Of a DNA stretch of 64,000 bases, positions 1 through 8,597 are shown in pieces. The stretch's first letter is position 1; the number at the start of each line of letters is the position of its first letter. The notes beneath the pieces are model-generated. The model saw nothing but the letters and a program-made list of their open reading frames with translations, was not told the origin of the DNA and did no database searches. Source of the stretch: Verrucomicrobiia bacterium (GTDB lineage Bacteria > Verrucomicrobiota > Verrucomicrobiia > Verrucomicrobiales > Akkermansiaceae); the NCBI GenBank assembly GCA_947462875.1, contig CANHQJ010000003.1:180687-244686 (forward strand), given 5' to 3'. The position numbers and the translations under genes are program-made.

Positions 1-1
1 G

Positions 2-76
2 GTGCGCCGTTTCGGCGAACTCATCATCCACAGCCGCCCACCCCGCAAAAAGCCAGCCGCACGCCTGGCCGCCTGA
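2..76 (+). CDS. 3' end of an unidentified gene (partial)
   Basis: The first 76 bases read without a stop in one frame and end at TGA (74-76). They give a 24-residue basic tail that finishes in KKPAARLAA. An Arg/Lys/Ala-rich tail like this is common at bacterial protein C-termini, and a stem-loop begins 12 nt after the stop, which fits a gene end. The family cannot be recognised from so little sequence, and an open frame this short could be chance. Confidence 0.3.
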   Translation: MRRFGELIIHSRPPRKKPAARLAA

Positions 77-87
77 AAAACACAAAA

Positions 88-118
88 CCTCTGTCACATC
101 GCCCACATGTGGCAGAGG
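88..118. other. 12-bp stem-loop after the first gene end
   Basis: Bases 88-99 pair with 107-118 (CCTCTGTCACAT against ATGTGGCAGAGG, one G-T wobble) around a 7-base loop. There is no T-tract on either side, so it is not a canonical Rho-independent terminator. Its place just downstream of a stop codon suggests an mRNA 3'-end structure or a small palindromic repeat. Confidence 0.5.
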
Positions 119-223
119 AATCACAAAACCTGCCCCGCCGCCCAAACCCGCCCTGACCCCTGATTTTACGCTATTTCAGGCTACTTCAGGCATTTTCACA
201 ATACACTAAACCTCCTGTCGTAA

Positions 224-718
224 ACCGCCACGCCGAAGCGGAACATCGTCGAGCTCTTTTTCAATCGCCTGGGCATCCCCGATTGGTATGTGACGAACAA
301 GTTTCCGGTGTTCAATGACCGGGGCAAGGTCATCGGCGTCATGGGTACGACCCGCAGCTACACCGGGGCCAAGGAAAATCTGAAGCCCTACCTGCTCATC
401 GACCAGGCCGTGGAGATCATCCGCACGTCCTTCCGGCAGAAACTCAATGTCGCGGAGTTGGCGGAAATCGTCGGCTTGTCCGAGCGTCAGTTCCTCCGCC
501 GGTTCAAGCAGGCCTTCTCCTGCAGTCCGCAGGTCTTCATCCTGAAAACGCGCATGAGCGCCGCCTGCGACCAGCTCAGCCAGACCGATGAAAAAGTCAC
601 CCAAATCGCCCGCGACTGCGGCTTTGCCGATGGCTCATCCTTCGTGCAGCTATTCCGCCGCGAAATGGGCGAGACTCCCCTGCACTACCGCCGTCGCTAC
701 CGCCTGAACGAGACTTGA
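224..718 (+). pseudogene. PAS-AraC transcriptional regulator, 5'-truncated
   Basis: The frame is open from just after a TAA at 221-223 to the TGA at 716-718. The first ~45 residues (NIVELFFNRLG..., WYVTNKFPVFNDRGKVIGVMG) match the last strands of a PAS sensor domain. A complete AraC-type helix-turn-helix domain follows, with two HTH units: VAELAEIVGLSERQFLRRFKQ, and the region around QIARDCGFADGSSFVQLFRRE. Full-length PAS-AraC proteins of this type are about 230-260 residues, so 80-100 residues of the PAS domain are missing. The only usual start codon is a GTG at 290, inside the remaining PAS strands and without a clear Shine-Dalgarno sequence. It is probably a decayed regulator, although a DNA-binding-only protein could still be made from 290. 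The original regulatory target is unknown. Confidence 0.75.
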
Positions 719-796
719 TTTGCGTTTGGGAAAAAATCACCGTTTTGTTGGTTTCTGATTCCCATGCTCCCATTCGTTTCGTAAAAACACCGCCAC

Positions 797-3289
797 ATGA
801 GCGGCACCGAACTTACTCCGATGATGGCCCAGTACCAGGCCATGCGACGGACTTTGCCCGCGGACATCATCCTGCTCTATCGCCTCGGGGATTTCTACGA
901 AATGTTTTTCGAGGATGCCAAGACCGCCGCCCCGATTCTCAACGTCGCTCTCACCAAACGCCATCTCGTGCCGATGTGCGGCATCCCCTGGCACGCGGCG
1001 GAGTCATACATCGCCCGGCTCGTCAAGGCCGGCAAGCGCGTGGCCATCGCGGAACAGACCTCCGACCCCAAGCCCGGCAAACTCGTGGAACGCGAGATCG
1101 CCCGCATCCTCACCGCTGGCTCGATCGATGACCTCAATCTGCTTGATCACCAGCGCTCGAACTACCTTGCCGCCGTTTACCTGCAGGGGAAAAAAATCGG
1201 ACTTGCCTGCATCGATCACTCCACGGGCGAATTCACCGTCGGCGAGTATCTCGATCTCGCCCAACTCCAGGACGAGCTCGGACGCCTCACTCCGGCCGAG
1301 CTGCTCATACCCGAGGATCAAACGGCAACCTTCGGCGCACTGCCGAACGCGCTCGCCTACGAGGGATACGCGTTTCTTCCCGGTCAGGCGCAGCAACTTC
1401 TGCTCGATCATTTCGCCGTGCAATCGCTCGATGGTTTCGGCTGCAGCCACCTCACGGCGGCCATCGGCGCGGCGGGTGCGACGCTCCACTACCTCATTCA
1501 CCAACTCCGCCGCAACTGCACCCACGTGCGTTCGCTGCGCGTGCGGGAGTCGCTGGAGACGATGCTCATCGATGCCGCCTCGCAACGCAATCTCGACCTC
1601 GTCGAATCGCGCTCGGGCCGCGAGCACACGCTGCTCGGCGTGATGGATCGCACCCACACGCCCATGGGCGCGCGCTTGCTGCGCGAATGGATCCTTCACC
1701 CCTCACGCCAGATTTCCCTGCTGCTGGAGCGCCAGGACTTTATCGCCGCCCTGCTCGCGGAGCCATTCGTGCTCTCGAAATGCCGCGAGTCCCTGCGTCA
1801 GATCCGCGACATCGAGCGCACCACCAGCCGCCTCGCCCAGGGCGCGGGAAACGCCCGCGATTTGCAGCAGTTGACGCATTCGCTCGACTGCATCCCGCCG
1901 CTCAAGGAAGACCTGCTCGCGCTACCCATCGCCCCCGCGCAATCGCAACGCATCATCGCCCAGCTCCACGATTTTTCGGATCTAAGGAAAATTTTCACCC
2001 AGGCGCTGGCCGACGAACCTCCCGCCCAGCTCAAAGAAGGAGGCATGATCCGCGACGGCTACTCCGCTGAGCTCGATGAACTCCGCAGCATCTCCCGCGA
2101 TGGCAAGGGCTGGATCGCCAGGTTGCAGGAATCGGAACGTCAGCGCACGGGCATCGATACCCTGAAAATCAAGTTCAACAACGTCTTCGGCTATTTCATC
2201 GAAATCACCAGTTCCAAGCTGGCGAAAGTGCCCGAGGACTACACCCGCAAGCAAACCCTCGCCAATGCCGAGCGCTACATCACGCCCGGATTGAAAGAGA
2301 TGGAGCAAAAAGTGTTAGGCTCCGAGGAGCGCTCGAAACAACTCGAATACGAACTGTTCCTGCAACTGCGCGGCAAGGTAAGCGAGCACCTCGATGCCCT
2401 GCAATCCTGTGCCGCCGCCATCGCCACCCTCGATGTGCTGTGCGCCCTGGCCGAGACCGCGCAGCGCTTCCGCCACGTGCGCCCGCAGCTGGTGGAGAGC
2501 AAACAACTCCTCATCGTCAACGGCCGCCATCCCGTGCTGGAGCAAACCCTCGTCGGTGAAACCTTCGTGCCGAACGATACCACCATCGATCCACAGGACT
2601 CGCTGCTCCACATCATCACCGGCCCGAACATGGCGGGAAAATCCACCTACATCCGCCAAGTGGCTCTCATCACCCTGATGGCGCAGATCGGCGCTTACGT
2701 GCCGGCGGATTCTGCTACGATAGGCATAGTAGATCGGATCTTCTGCCGCGTCGGCGCCTCGGATGACATATCGCGCGGGCAATCGACCTTCATGGTGGAA
2801 ATGAATGAGACCGCGCTCATCCTGAACAACGCCACCGAGGCCTCGCTGGTCATCCTCGACGAGATCGGCCGCGGCACCGCCACCTTCGACGGCCTCTCGA
2901 TCGCCTGGGCCGTCGCCGAGCATCTGCACGACCTGACGAAGTGCCGCACGCTTTTCGCCACGCACTACCACGAGCTCACCGACCTCACCAACACCCGCCC
3001 GGCAGTAGCGAATTTCAACGTGGCCGTGCGCGAGTGGAACGACGAAATCATTTTCCTGCGCAAAATCCTCCCCGGCTGCGCCGATAAGTCCTACGGCATC
3101 CAGGTCGCCCGGCTCGCCGGCTTGCCGCAGCCGGTCATCGACCGCGCCAAGGCCATCCTCAGCCACCTCGAGCTACACTCCACCCGCCCCGAGGCGCGCA
3201 AAGAAGGCCCCAAGGCCAAAAACACCCGCAACAACACCTCCCTGCCCGAAGCCAATCCCCCGCAAATGGATCTCTTCGGCAGTTGGTAG
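797..3289 (+). CDS. mutS: DNA mismatch repair ATPase MutS
   Basis: This 830-residue protein recognises base-base mismatches and small loops and starts methyl-independent or methyl-directed mismatch repair together with MutL. MutL is not encoded in this window. The mismatch-wedging F-x-E motif is present near residues 33-35 (GDFYEMFFED). The C-terminal ABC-type ATPase has a Walker A loop at about residues 609-617 (GPNMAGKST), a Walker B at about 685-690 (VILDEIGRGT) and the ATHYHEL switch. The tail ends in the conserved MDLFGSW-like sequence. Length and domain order match bacterial MutS1. The ATG at 797 follows an 80-base spacer after the truncated AraC gene. The next gene, a sulfatase, starts only 35 nt after the stop but is functionally unrelated. 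Confidence 0.98.
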   Translation: MSGTELTPMMAQYQAMRRTLPADIILLYRLGDFYEMFFEDAKTAAPILNVALTKRHLVPMCGIPWHAAESYIARLVKAGKRVAIAEQTSDPKPGKLVEREIARILTAGSIDDLNLLDHQRSNYLAAVYLQGKKIGLACIDHSTGEFTVGEYLDLAQLQDELGRLTPAELLIPEDQTATFGALPNALAYEGYAFLPGQAQQLLLDHFAVQSLDGFGCSHLTAAIGAAGATLHYLIHQLRRNCTHVRSLRVRESLETMLIDAASQRNLDLVESRSGREHTLLGVMDRTHTPMGARLLREWILHPSRQISLLLERQDFIAALLAEPFVLSKCRESLRQIRDIERTTSRLAQGAGNARDLQQLTHSLDCIPPLKEDLLALPIAPAQSQRIIAQLHDFSDLRKIFTQALADEPPAQLKEGGMIRDGYSAELDELRSISRDGKGWIARLQESERQRTGIDTLKIKFNNVFGYFIEITSSKLAKVPEDYTRKQTLANAERYITPGLKEMEQKVLGSEERSKQLEYELFLQLRGKVSEHLDALQSCAAAIATLDVLCALAETAQRFRHVRPQLVESKQLLIVNGRHPVLEQTLVGETFVPNDTTIDPQDSLLHIITGPNMAGKSTYIRQVALITLMAQIGAYVPADSATIGIVDRIFCRVGASDDISRGQSTFMVEMNETALILNNATEASLVILDEIGRGTATFDGLSIAWAVAEHLHDLTKCRTLFATHYHELTDLTNTRPAVANFNVAVREWNDEIIFLRKILPGCADKSYGIQVARLAGLPQPVIDRAKAILSHLELHSTRPEARKEGPKAKNTRNNTSLPEANPPQMDLFGSW

Positions 3290-3324
3290 TCTGTTGCAGC
3301 ACACCGATCACACGAACAACAATC

Positions 3325-4806
3325 ATGAAACCCACCGCATTCCTGCTCGCTTGCATGGTAGCCTTCTCGTTCCTTTCCGCCGATGAAAAGCCGAACATCA
3401 TCATCATCATGGCCGACGATCTCGGCTGGGGGGACATCTCCTGCAGCGGCGCCACCGCCCTCAAGACACCGCACATCGATCAACTTGCGGCAGAGGGCGT
3501 GCGTTTCACCAGCGGCTACTGCTCGGCATCGACCTGCACACCCACCCGCTACTCCTTGCTCACCGGCACCTACGCGTTCCGCGCGAAAAACACCGGCATC
3601 GCCCCGCCGAACGGGCCCGCCATCATCAAGCCGGGCACCACGACCTTCGCCTCGCTTGTCAAGCAGAGCGGCTATCAGTCCGCGGTCATCGGCAAATGGC
3701 ACCTTGGCCTCGGCGATCCCAAGCCCGACTGGAATGGCGAGTTGAAACCAGGTCCGCTGGAAATCGGTTTCGATCACTGCCTGCTGCTGCCCACCACCAA
3801 CGACCGCGTTCCGCAGGTCTATGTGGAAGACCACCGCGTGCGCCATCTCGACCCCGCCGATCCGCTCTGGGTCGGCGATAAAATCCCCTCGCCCGATCAC
3901 CCCACCGGCATCACTCACCGCAACACTCTCAAGCTCGACTGGAGCCACGGCCACAACAACACCATCCACAACGGCATCAGCCGCATCGGCTTCTACACCG
4001 GTGGACAAAAGGCACGCTACCGCGATGAAGACCTCGCCGACGAGTGGGTGAATCAGTCGAAAAAGTGGATCGCCGCGAAAAAAGACCAGCCCTTTCTGCT
4101 CTTCTTCGCCGCGCATGACATCCACGTCCCGCGCATGCCGCATGAGAGATTCCACGGGAAAAGCGGTCTCGGTCTGCGCGGCGATTCCATCCTGCAGTTC
4201 GATTGGTGCGTGGGTGAGCTGATGAAGACCATCGAGGAACACAAGCTCTCGGAAAAAACCCTATTCATTCTCTGCTCCGATAATGGCCCGGTGCTGGATG
4301 ATGGCTACAAGGACGAAGCGGTGGAAAAACTCGGCACGCACACACCGTCGGGCCCCTATCGCGGCGGCAAGTATTCCGTCTTCGAGGGCGGCACACGCAC
4401 CCCCTTCATCACCCGCTGGAAAGGCCGCATCACTCCCGGTGTTTCGGATCAGGTCGTCTGCACCATCGATCTCCCCGCCAGCCTCGCGCGGCTCACCGGC
4501 GCGAAGATTCCCGCGGATGCCTGTCTCGACAGCCAGAATATCCTCCCCGCCTTGTTGGGAGAAAAGGACGCCAAGGGCCGCGAAGTCCTTTTGCAGCAGG
4601 ACAACAACGGCAAAAGCTTCGGACTGCGCGCGGGAAAATGGAAGTTGGTGCGGGAAAAGAACAATGAGAAACAGAGCCACCAGCTCTTCAATCTCGAAAA
4701 AGACCCCAGCGAAAAAACCAATGTCGCCGCAGAGTTTCCCGAGGAACGCAAACGCCTTGTCGCCCTGCTCGATAGCATTCTCAAAGAGCGCACGCGCCGC
4801 CCCTAA
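3325..4806 (+). CDS. Exported arylsulfatase (formylglycine-dependent, Cys type)
   Basis: This protein of about 493 residues belongs to the alkaline-phosphatase-like sulfatase family, which hydrolyses sulfate esters on polysaccharides or other organics. A signal peptide (MKPTAFLLACMVAFSFLSA) is followed by the metal-binding start of the fold (PNIIIIMADDLGWGDIS). The active-site signature C-T-P-T-R has its cysteine at residue 71, which must be oxidised to formylglycine by a maturase not present in this window. The ATG at 3325 is preferred over upstream frame extension because the signal peptide begins there. Another sulfatase follows 11 nt downstream on the same strand, so the pair is probably co-transcribed. 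The sulfated substrate cannot be inferred from sequence alone. Confidence 0.95.
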   Translation: MKPTAFLLACMVAFSFLSADEKPNIIIIMADDLGWGDISCSGATALKTPHIDQLAAEGVRFTSGYCSASTCTPTRYSLLTGTYAFRAKNTGIAPPNGPAIIKPGTTTFASLVKQSGYQSAVIGKWHLGLGDPKPDWNGELKPGPLEIGFDHCLLLPTTNDRVPQVYVEDHRVRHLDPADPLWVGDKIPSPDHPTGITHRNTLKLDWSHGHNNTIHNGISRIGFYTGGQKARYRDEDLADEWVNQSKKWIAAKKDQPFLLFFAAHDIHVPRMPHERFHGKSGLGLRGDSILQFDWCVGELMKTIEEHKLSEKTLFILCSDNGPVLDDGYKDEAVEKLGTHTPSGPYRGGKYSVFEGGTRTPFITRWKGRITPGVSDQVVCTIDLPASLARLTGAKIPADACLDSQNILPALLGEKDAKGREVLLQQDNNGKSFGLRAGKWKLVREKNNEKQSHQLFNLEKDPSEKTNVAAEFPEERKRLVALLDSILKERTRRP

Positions 4807-4817
4807 CAAAGGAACCC

Positions 4818-6317
4818 ATGAAAGCCCTTATCCACGCCATCATCGCGCTCACCATCGTCATCGCGCCCGCCTACGCTGCGGCTCCAAACATCGTGATCTT
4901 TCTCGTGGATGACATGGGCGTGATGGACACGTCCGTGCCCTTTCTCACCGATGAATCCGGCGCGCCGAAAGTACATCCGCTCAACCAATGGTATCGCACG
5001 CCGAACATGGAGCGCTTGGCAAAACACGGCATCCGCTTCCCGCAATTTTGTGCGATGAGTGTTTGTTCGCCCACCCGTGTTTCCATTCTCACCGGGCAGA
5101 ATGCCGCCCGTCACCACGTGACCAATTGGATCAACCCCGATGCCAACAACCACGGTCCTCAGGGGCCGCGTGATTGGGACTGGAAAGGACTGGAAAAAAC
5201 CGACACCACCCTGCCAAAAATTCTGCGTCAGCAAGGTTATCGCACCATCCATGTGGGCAAAGGACATTTCGGCCCCAACCGCACCGAGGGCTCGGATCCG
5301 GTCAATCTCGGCTTTGATGTCAACATAGCCGGCAACTCCTATGGCCAGCCCGGCAGCTACTACGGGGAAAAAAATTACGGCAAGGGCAGCAAACAAGCGG
5401 TGCCTCATCTCGATGCCTATCATGGCTCCAACACCTTCCTCACTGAAGCCCTCTCGCTGGAAGCCAACAAGCAGATCGATGCCAGCATCCGCGACAAAAA
5501 ACCGTTTTTCCTCTACTTCGCCCAGTATGCCGTGCACGCCCCGTTCCAAGCGAATCCGCGTTTTGCCGCGCACTATGCGGACGCAAAACAATCCCCCGCC
5601 GCCAAGGCCTTCGCCACCCTGATCGAGAGTATGGATGAATCGCTCGGCATGCTGCTCGATCATCTGGAAAAAACGGGCCAAGCGGAAAATACACTGGTTT
5701 TTTTCCTGGGTGACAATGGCAGCGATTCCCCGCTGGGCGAGGCGCACAACGTCGGCAGCTCCGCTCCGCTGCGCGGCAAAAAGGGATCGCATTATGAAGG
5801 CGGCATGCGTGTGCCTTTCATCGCCGCCTGGGCCAAACCCGCCGCCGCGAATCCTCACCAACAAGCGCTGCCCATCGCCGCAAACGCGGTGCAGCCGCAT
5901 CTCGCGTCGGTGATCGACCTTTTCCCGACCGTTCTGGATGTGACTCAAGGCAAAGCCCCCGCCTCCCACCAGCCCGACGGACAAAGCCTGCGTGTGTTGC
6001 TCGGCGGCAAGGACGACCCCGCCCACAGTGATGCGTTCCTCATGCACTACCCTCACGCCCCGCACCGCAGCGACTACTGGACCAGCCTACGCCAGGGCGA
6101 ATGGAAGGTGATCTACCATTACCTCCCCGGCGCCAAGGGCAAGCACTACCAGTTATTCCATCTCAAGAACGATCCCTACGAGCAGCAGGATCTCGCGGAA
6201 AAAGATCAGGCCACCCTGGCGCGCATGATGAAACTTCTCATCGATTCGTTAGAGCAACACAAGGCGCAATACCCGCACGACAAAGAAGGCAAAGAACTGC
6301 GCCCCAAGCTGCCCTGA
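4818..6317 (+). CDS. Exported arylsulfatase (formylglycine-dependent, Cys type)
   Basis: This 499-residue sulfatase has a signal peptide (MKALIHAIIALTIVIAPAYA), the N-terminal metal site (IVIFLVDDMGVMD) and the signature C-S-P-T-R with the nucleophile precursor at residue 83. It starts 11 nt after the preceding sulfatase and is likely in the same operon. The two proteins differ clearly in sequence, so they are probably not recent duplicates and may act on different sulfate esters. Its TGA (6315-6317) directly abuts the stop codon of the converging PiT gene, inside the perfect palindrome CCCTGATCAGGG (6312-6323). Confidence 0.95.
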   Translation: MKALIHAIIALTIVIAPAYAAAPNIVIFLVDDMGVMDTSVPFLTDESGAPKVHPLNQWYRTPNMERLAKHGIRFPQFCAMSVCSPTRVSILTGQNAARHHVTNWINPDANNHGPQGPRDWDWKGLEKTDTTLPKILRQQGYRTIHVGKGHFGPNRTEGSDPVNLGFDVNIAGNSYGQPGSYYGEKNYGKGSKQAVPHLDAYHGSNTFLTEALSLEANKQIDASIRDKKPFFLYFAQYAVHAPFQANPRFAAHYADAKQSPAAKAFATLIESMDESLGMLLDHLEKTGQAENTLVFFLGDNGSDSPLGEAHNVGSSAPLRGKKGSHYEGGMRVPFIAAWAKPAAANPHQQALPIAANAVQPHLASVIDLFPTVLDVTQGKAPASHQPDGQSLRVLLGGKDDPAHSDAFLMHYPHAPHRSDYWTSLRQGEWKVIYHYLPGAKGKHYQLFHLKNDPYEQQDLAEKDQATLARMMKLLIDSLEQHKAQYPHDKEGKELRPKLP

Positions 6318-7796
6318 TCAGGGGAGCCATCCGCAGACTTGGAACAGCTTGACCATCAGGTAGCCCACCAACGCGGCTGCGGGCAAGGTCAGCACCCAGG
6401 CCCAAATGATGCGCTCTACGAGCGATAATTTCAGCGCATTGAAACGCTTGGCGCAGCCCACGCCCATGATGGCGGTGGTGATGCTGTGGGTGGTGGATAC
6501 CGTCATGCCCATGCTTCCCGTGACCGCCAGCAACGTCGCGGCCGTGGTTTCGGCGGCGAATCCATGCACGGGATGCAGCTTGACCATCTTGTGGCCCAGC
6601 GTCTTGATGATTTTCCAACCACCCGCTGCGGTGCCCGCGGCCATCGTCAGGGCGCAGATGATCTTGATCCAGGCAGGAACGTCGGGCGAGAGGTCCTTGA
6701 CTTTGCCCGCAGCCACCGTGATCGGCACCTTCTTCGCGGCAGTCGCACCCGCCATTTCGGCATCGAGCGTTTTTTTCCAATCGGTGAATTTCGCCGCCAC
6801 CATCTTGCCCACCACCGGTGTTTTGGGCAACCAACGCCGGGCTTCCTGATCCAACAAATCGGCATGGGTTTTCCGCGCAGCGGCCATGGTGCGCTGCGAG
6901 GCCTCGCTCTGGCCCGCTTCATCATAGGCGTAGGCCGATAGGGTGAGGAACGCTTCGCGGAACTCGCCATTTTTCAAACGCAGCGCCTCGCTTTCCAGAA
7001 CAGCGGCCGCACCGGCGAGAGTCTCTTCCGATAGGTCCTTCGTCTGCAGGGACTTGAGCGCTTTCTCGGCTTGCTGGGTTTTGTCCATTTTCAGGAAGGA
7101 GCACCAGTCAGGCAATTCCTGGAAACTTCCCGCTGCCGTCGCCGTGACGAGCGCGAGAGTGATCACGCCCATGGTTTTTTGCGCATCGGCCAGACCGTGG
7201 GCAAAGCCCATGTAAGCGGCACTGACAATCTGCGCCTTGCCAAAAAACCGGTTCACAAAGCGCGGGCGGGCACTGCGCAGCAGCAGGTAAAACAAGCCCA
7301 TGACGATGAATCCGCCGACAAAACCGATCACCGGCGAGCTGATCATCGGAATCACCACCTTGTGCAGCACGCCTTCCATCACCACTTTGCCGTCCTTCAT
7401 TTTCTCCACCGACCAGATGATCGCCTTCGGATTGTGATGGGCGCTGGCAAACGTCGCGCCGCAAATCCCGCCGACCAACGCATGCGTGGAGCTGGATGGC
7501 AAGCCGAACCACCAGGTGATCAAGTTCCAGACAATCCCGCCCAACAACGCACACGCGATCACCAGGGGCGAAACAAAGCTGGAATCCACCAGTCCGGAGG
7601 AAACGGTTTTCGCCACCGCGTGGCCGGCCAGGGCTCCGATGAGATTGGTCAGCGCCGCCAATGCGATCGCCTGCCGCGGCGTCAGCACCTTGGTGCCCAC
7701 CACCGTCGCGATCGAGTTGGCCGTATCGTGAAAGCCGTTGATGTATTCAAACGCCAACGCCACGAAAATGACGAAAAAAATGATCCAGAGGCTCAT
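6318..7796 (-). CDS. PiT-family inorganic phosphate permease
   Basis: This 492-residue inner-membrane carrier couples phosphate uptake to a cation gradient. The first PiT signature is FEYINGFHDTANSIATVVG near the N-terminus. The inverted second half carries the matching AHGLADAQKTMGV segment and a C-terminal stretch with AKRFNAL. Between the halves lies an unusually long hydrophilic insert of about 150 residues, Ala/Lys/Glu-rich and probably helical. It starts 9 nt after the stop of the DUF47 gene, the usual two-gene phosphate module. The stop codon touches the stop of the converging sulfatase, with no intergenic DNA. Substrate specificity within PiT (phosphate, metal-phosphate or sulfate) is inferred from family and DUF47 linkage. 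Confidence 0.93.
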   Translation of the reverse strand: MSLWIIFFVIFVALAFEYINGFHDTANSIATVVGTKVLTPRQAIALAALTNLIGALAGHAVAKTVSSGLVDSSFVSPLVIACALLGGIVWNLITWWFGLPSSSTHALVGGICGATFASAHHNPKAIIWSVEKMKDGKVVMEGVLHKVVIPMISSPVIGFVGGFIVMGLFYLLLRSARPRFVNRFFGKAQIVSAAYMGFAHGLADAQKTMGVITLALVTATAAGSFQELPDWCSFLKMDKTQQAEKALKSLQTKDLSEETLAGAAAVLESEALRLKNGEFREAFLTLSAYAYDEAGQSEASQRTMAAARKTHADLLDQEARRWLPKTPVVGKMVAAKFTDWKKTLDAEMAGATAAKKVPITVAAGKVKDLSPDVPAWIKIICALTMAAGTAAGGWKIIKTLGHKMVKLHPVHGFAAETTAATLLAVTGSMGMTVSTTHSITTAIMGVGCAKRFNALKLSLVERIIWAWVLTLPAAALVGYLMVKLFQVCGWLP

Positions 7797-7805
7797 GTGA
7801 AAATG

Positions 7806-8435
7806 TCAGGAGTTTTTCAACACGATCTGCGTCACCACGTTGCCGGCATCGCGGCAGCGGTCGATCACTTTTTCTAACAAATCGTAAAGATCGCGCATCG
7901 CCATCGCCTTGATGGGCTCCACACGGCCGCTGTAGATTTCTTTCAGATAGCCCAGCACCAATTGATCGGCGCGGCCTTCCAGTTCCTGCAGCTGGTCGTT
8001 CTGGTATTTCACATCTTCCAGCTTGGGGCTCTTGGAAATCATGGCCACCATGCGGCAAACGACCGTGGCCGCTTCCTTGGCGATGCTCATTTGCGGGGCA
8101 AAATCAGCCGCACAGACATGCTGATGCATGATGTCGAAGCGCTCGCCGAATTTCTCCACGGTCTTGGGAATGCGGTAAAGCGCCCGCGAAAGGGACTCGA
8201 TGTCCTCACGGTCCAGGGTGGTGACGAAGGTGTTCACCAGCTCCTCACTGATCTGCTCGGCGATTTTTTTCTCATTGCGCCGCGTCACCGAAAGTTCTGC
8301 AAGAGAAACCTGCCCGTCGGCTTGGCCAAGCACCCGCTCCAGAGCCTCGATGCTCTGGTAGGACGCCCTGGCACTGGCATCCAGCAATTCAAAAAAACGG
8401 TCCGACTTTCCAAAGATTTTCGCAAGTGAGATCAC
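7806..8435 (-). CDS. DUF47 (PhoU-like) phosphate transport accessory protein
   Basis: This 209-residue, all-helical protein is of the DUF47/TIGR00153 family, relatives of PhoU that are encoded with PiT transporters and thought to control their activity. The sequence shows the typical acidic and hydrophobic heptads and the C-terminal DLYDLLEKVIDRCRDAGNVV motif, which resembles the PhoU metal-binding repeat. The start used is GTG at 8435. It lies 9 nt upstream of the PiT gene in the same operon. Its promoter must lie in the 160 bp before the divergent RCC1 gene. No Pho box was recognised there by eye. Confidence 0.92.
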   Translation of the reverse strand: MISLAKIFGKSDRFFELLDASARASYQSIEALERVLGQADGQVSLAELSVTRRNEKKIAEQISEELVNTFVTTLDREDIESLSRALYRIPKTVEKFGERFDIMHQHVCAADFAPQMSIAKEAATVVCRMVAMISKSPKLEDVKYQNDQLQELEGRADQLVLGYLKEIYSGRVEPIKAMAMRDLYDLLEKVIDRCRDAGNVVTQIVLKNS

Positions 8436-8597
8436 GCCGCTACCTAGCCTAATCCGGACCCATGAGCAAGAATAATCCCACGGCTCTGCGCGACACGGCT
8501 GTCATTTGAGCATTCATGCGCAGAGGTTAAGAGTTGATGCATTGTGCGGAATGGTCCGTCCTCTCATATTGATACGCGTAACCAAAGATCTACCGCC

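Noticed and set aside
6312..6323. Palindrome CCCTGATCAGGG as a regulatory operator
   Set aside because: It consists of the two abutting stop codons of the convergent genes and their flanks; there is no promoter to control.
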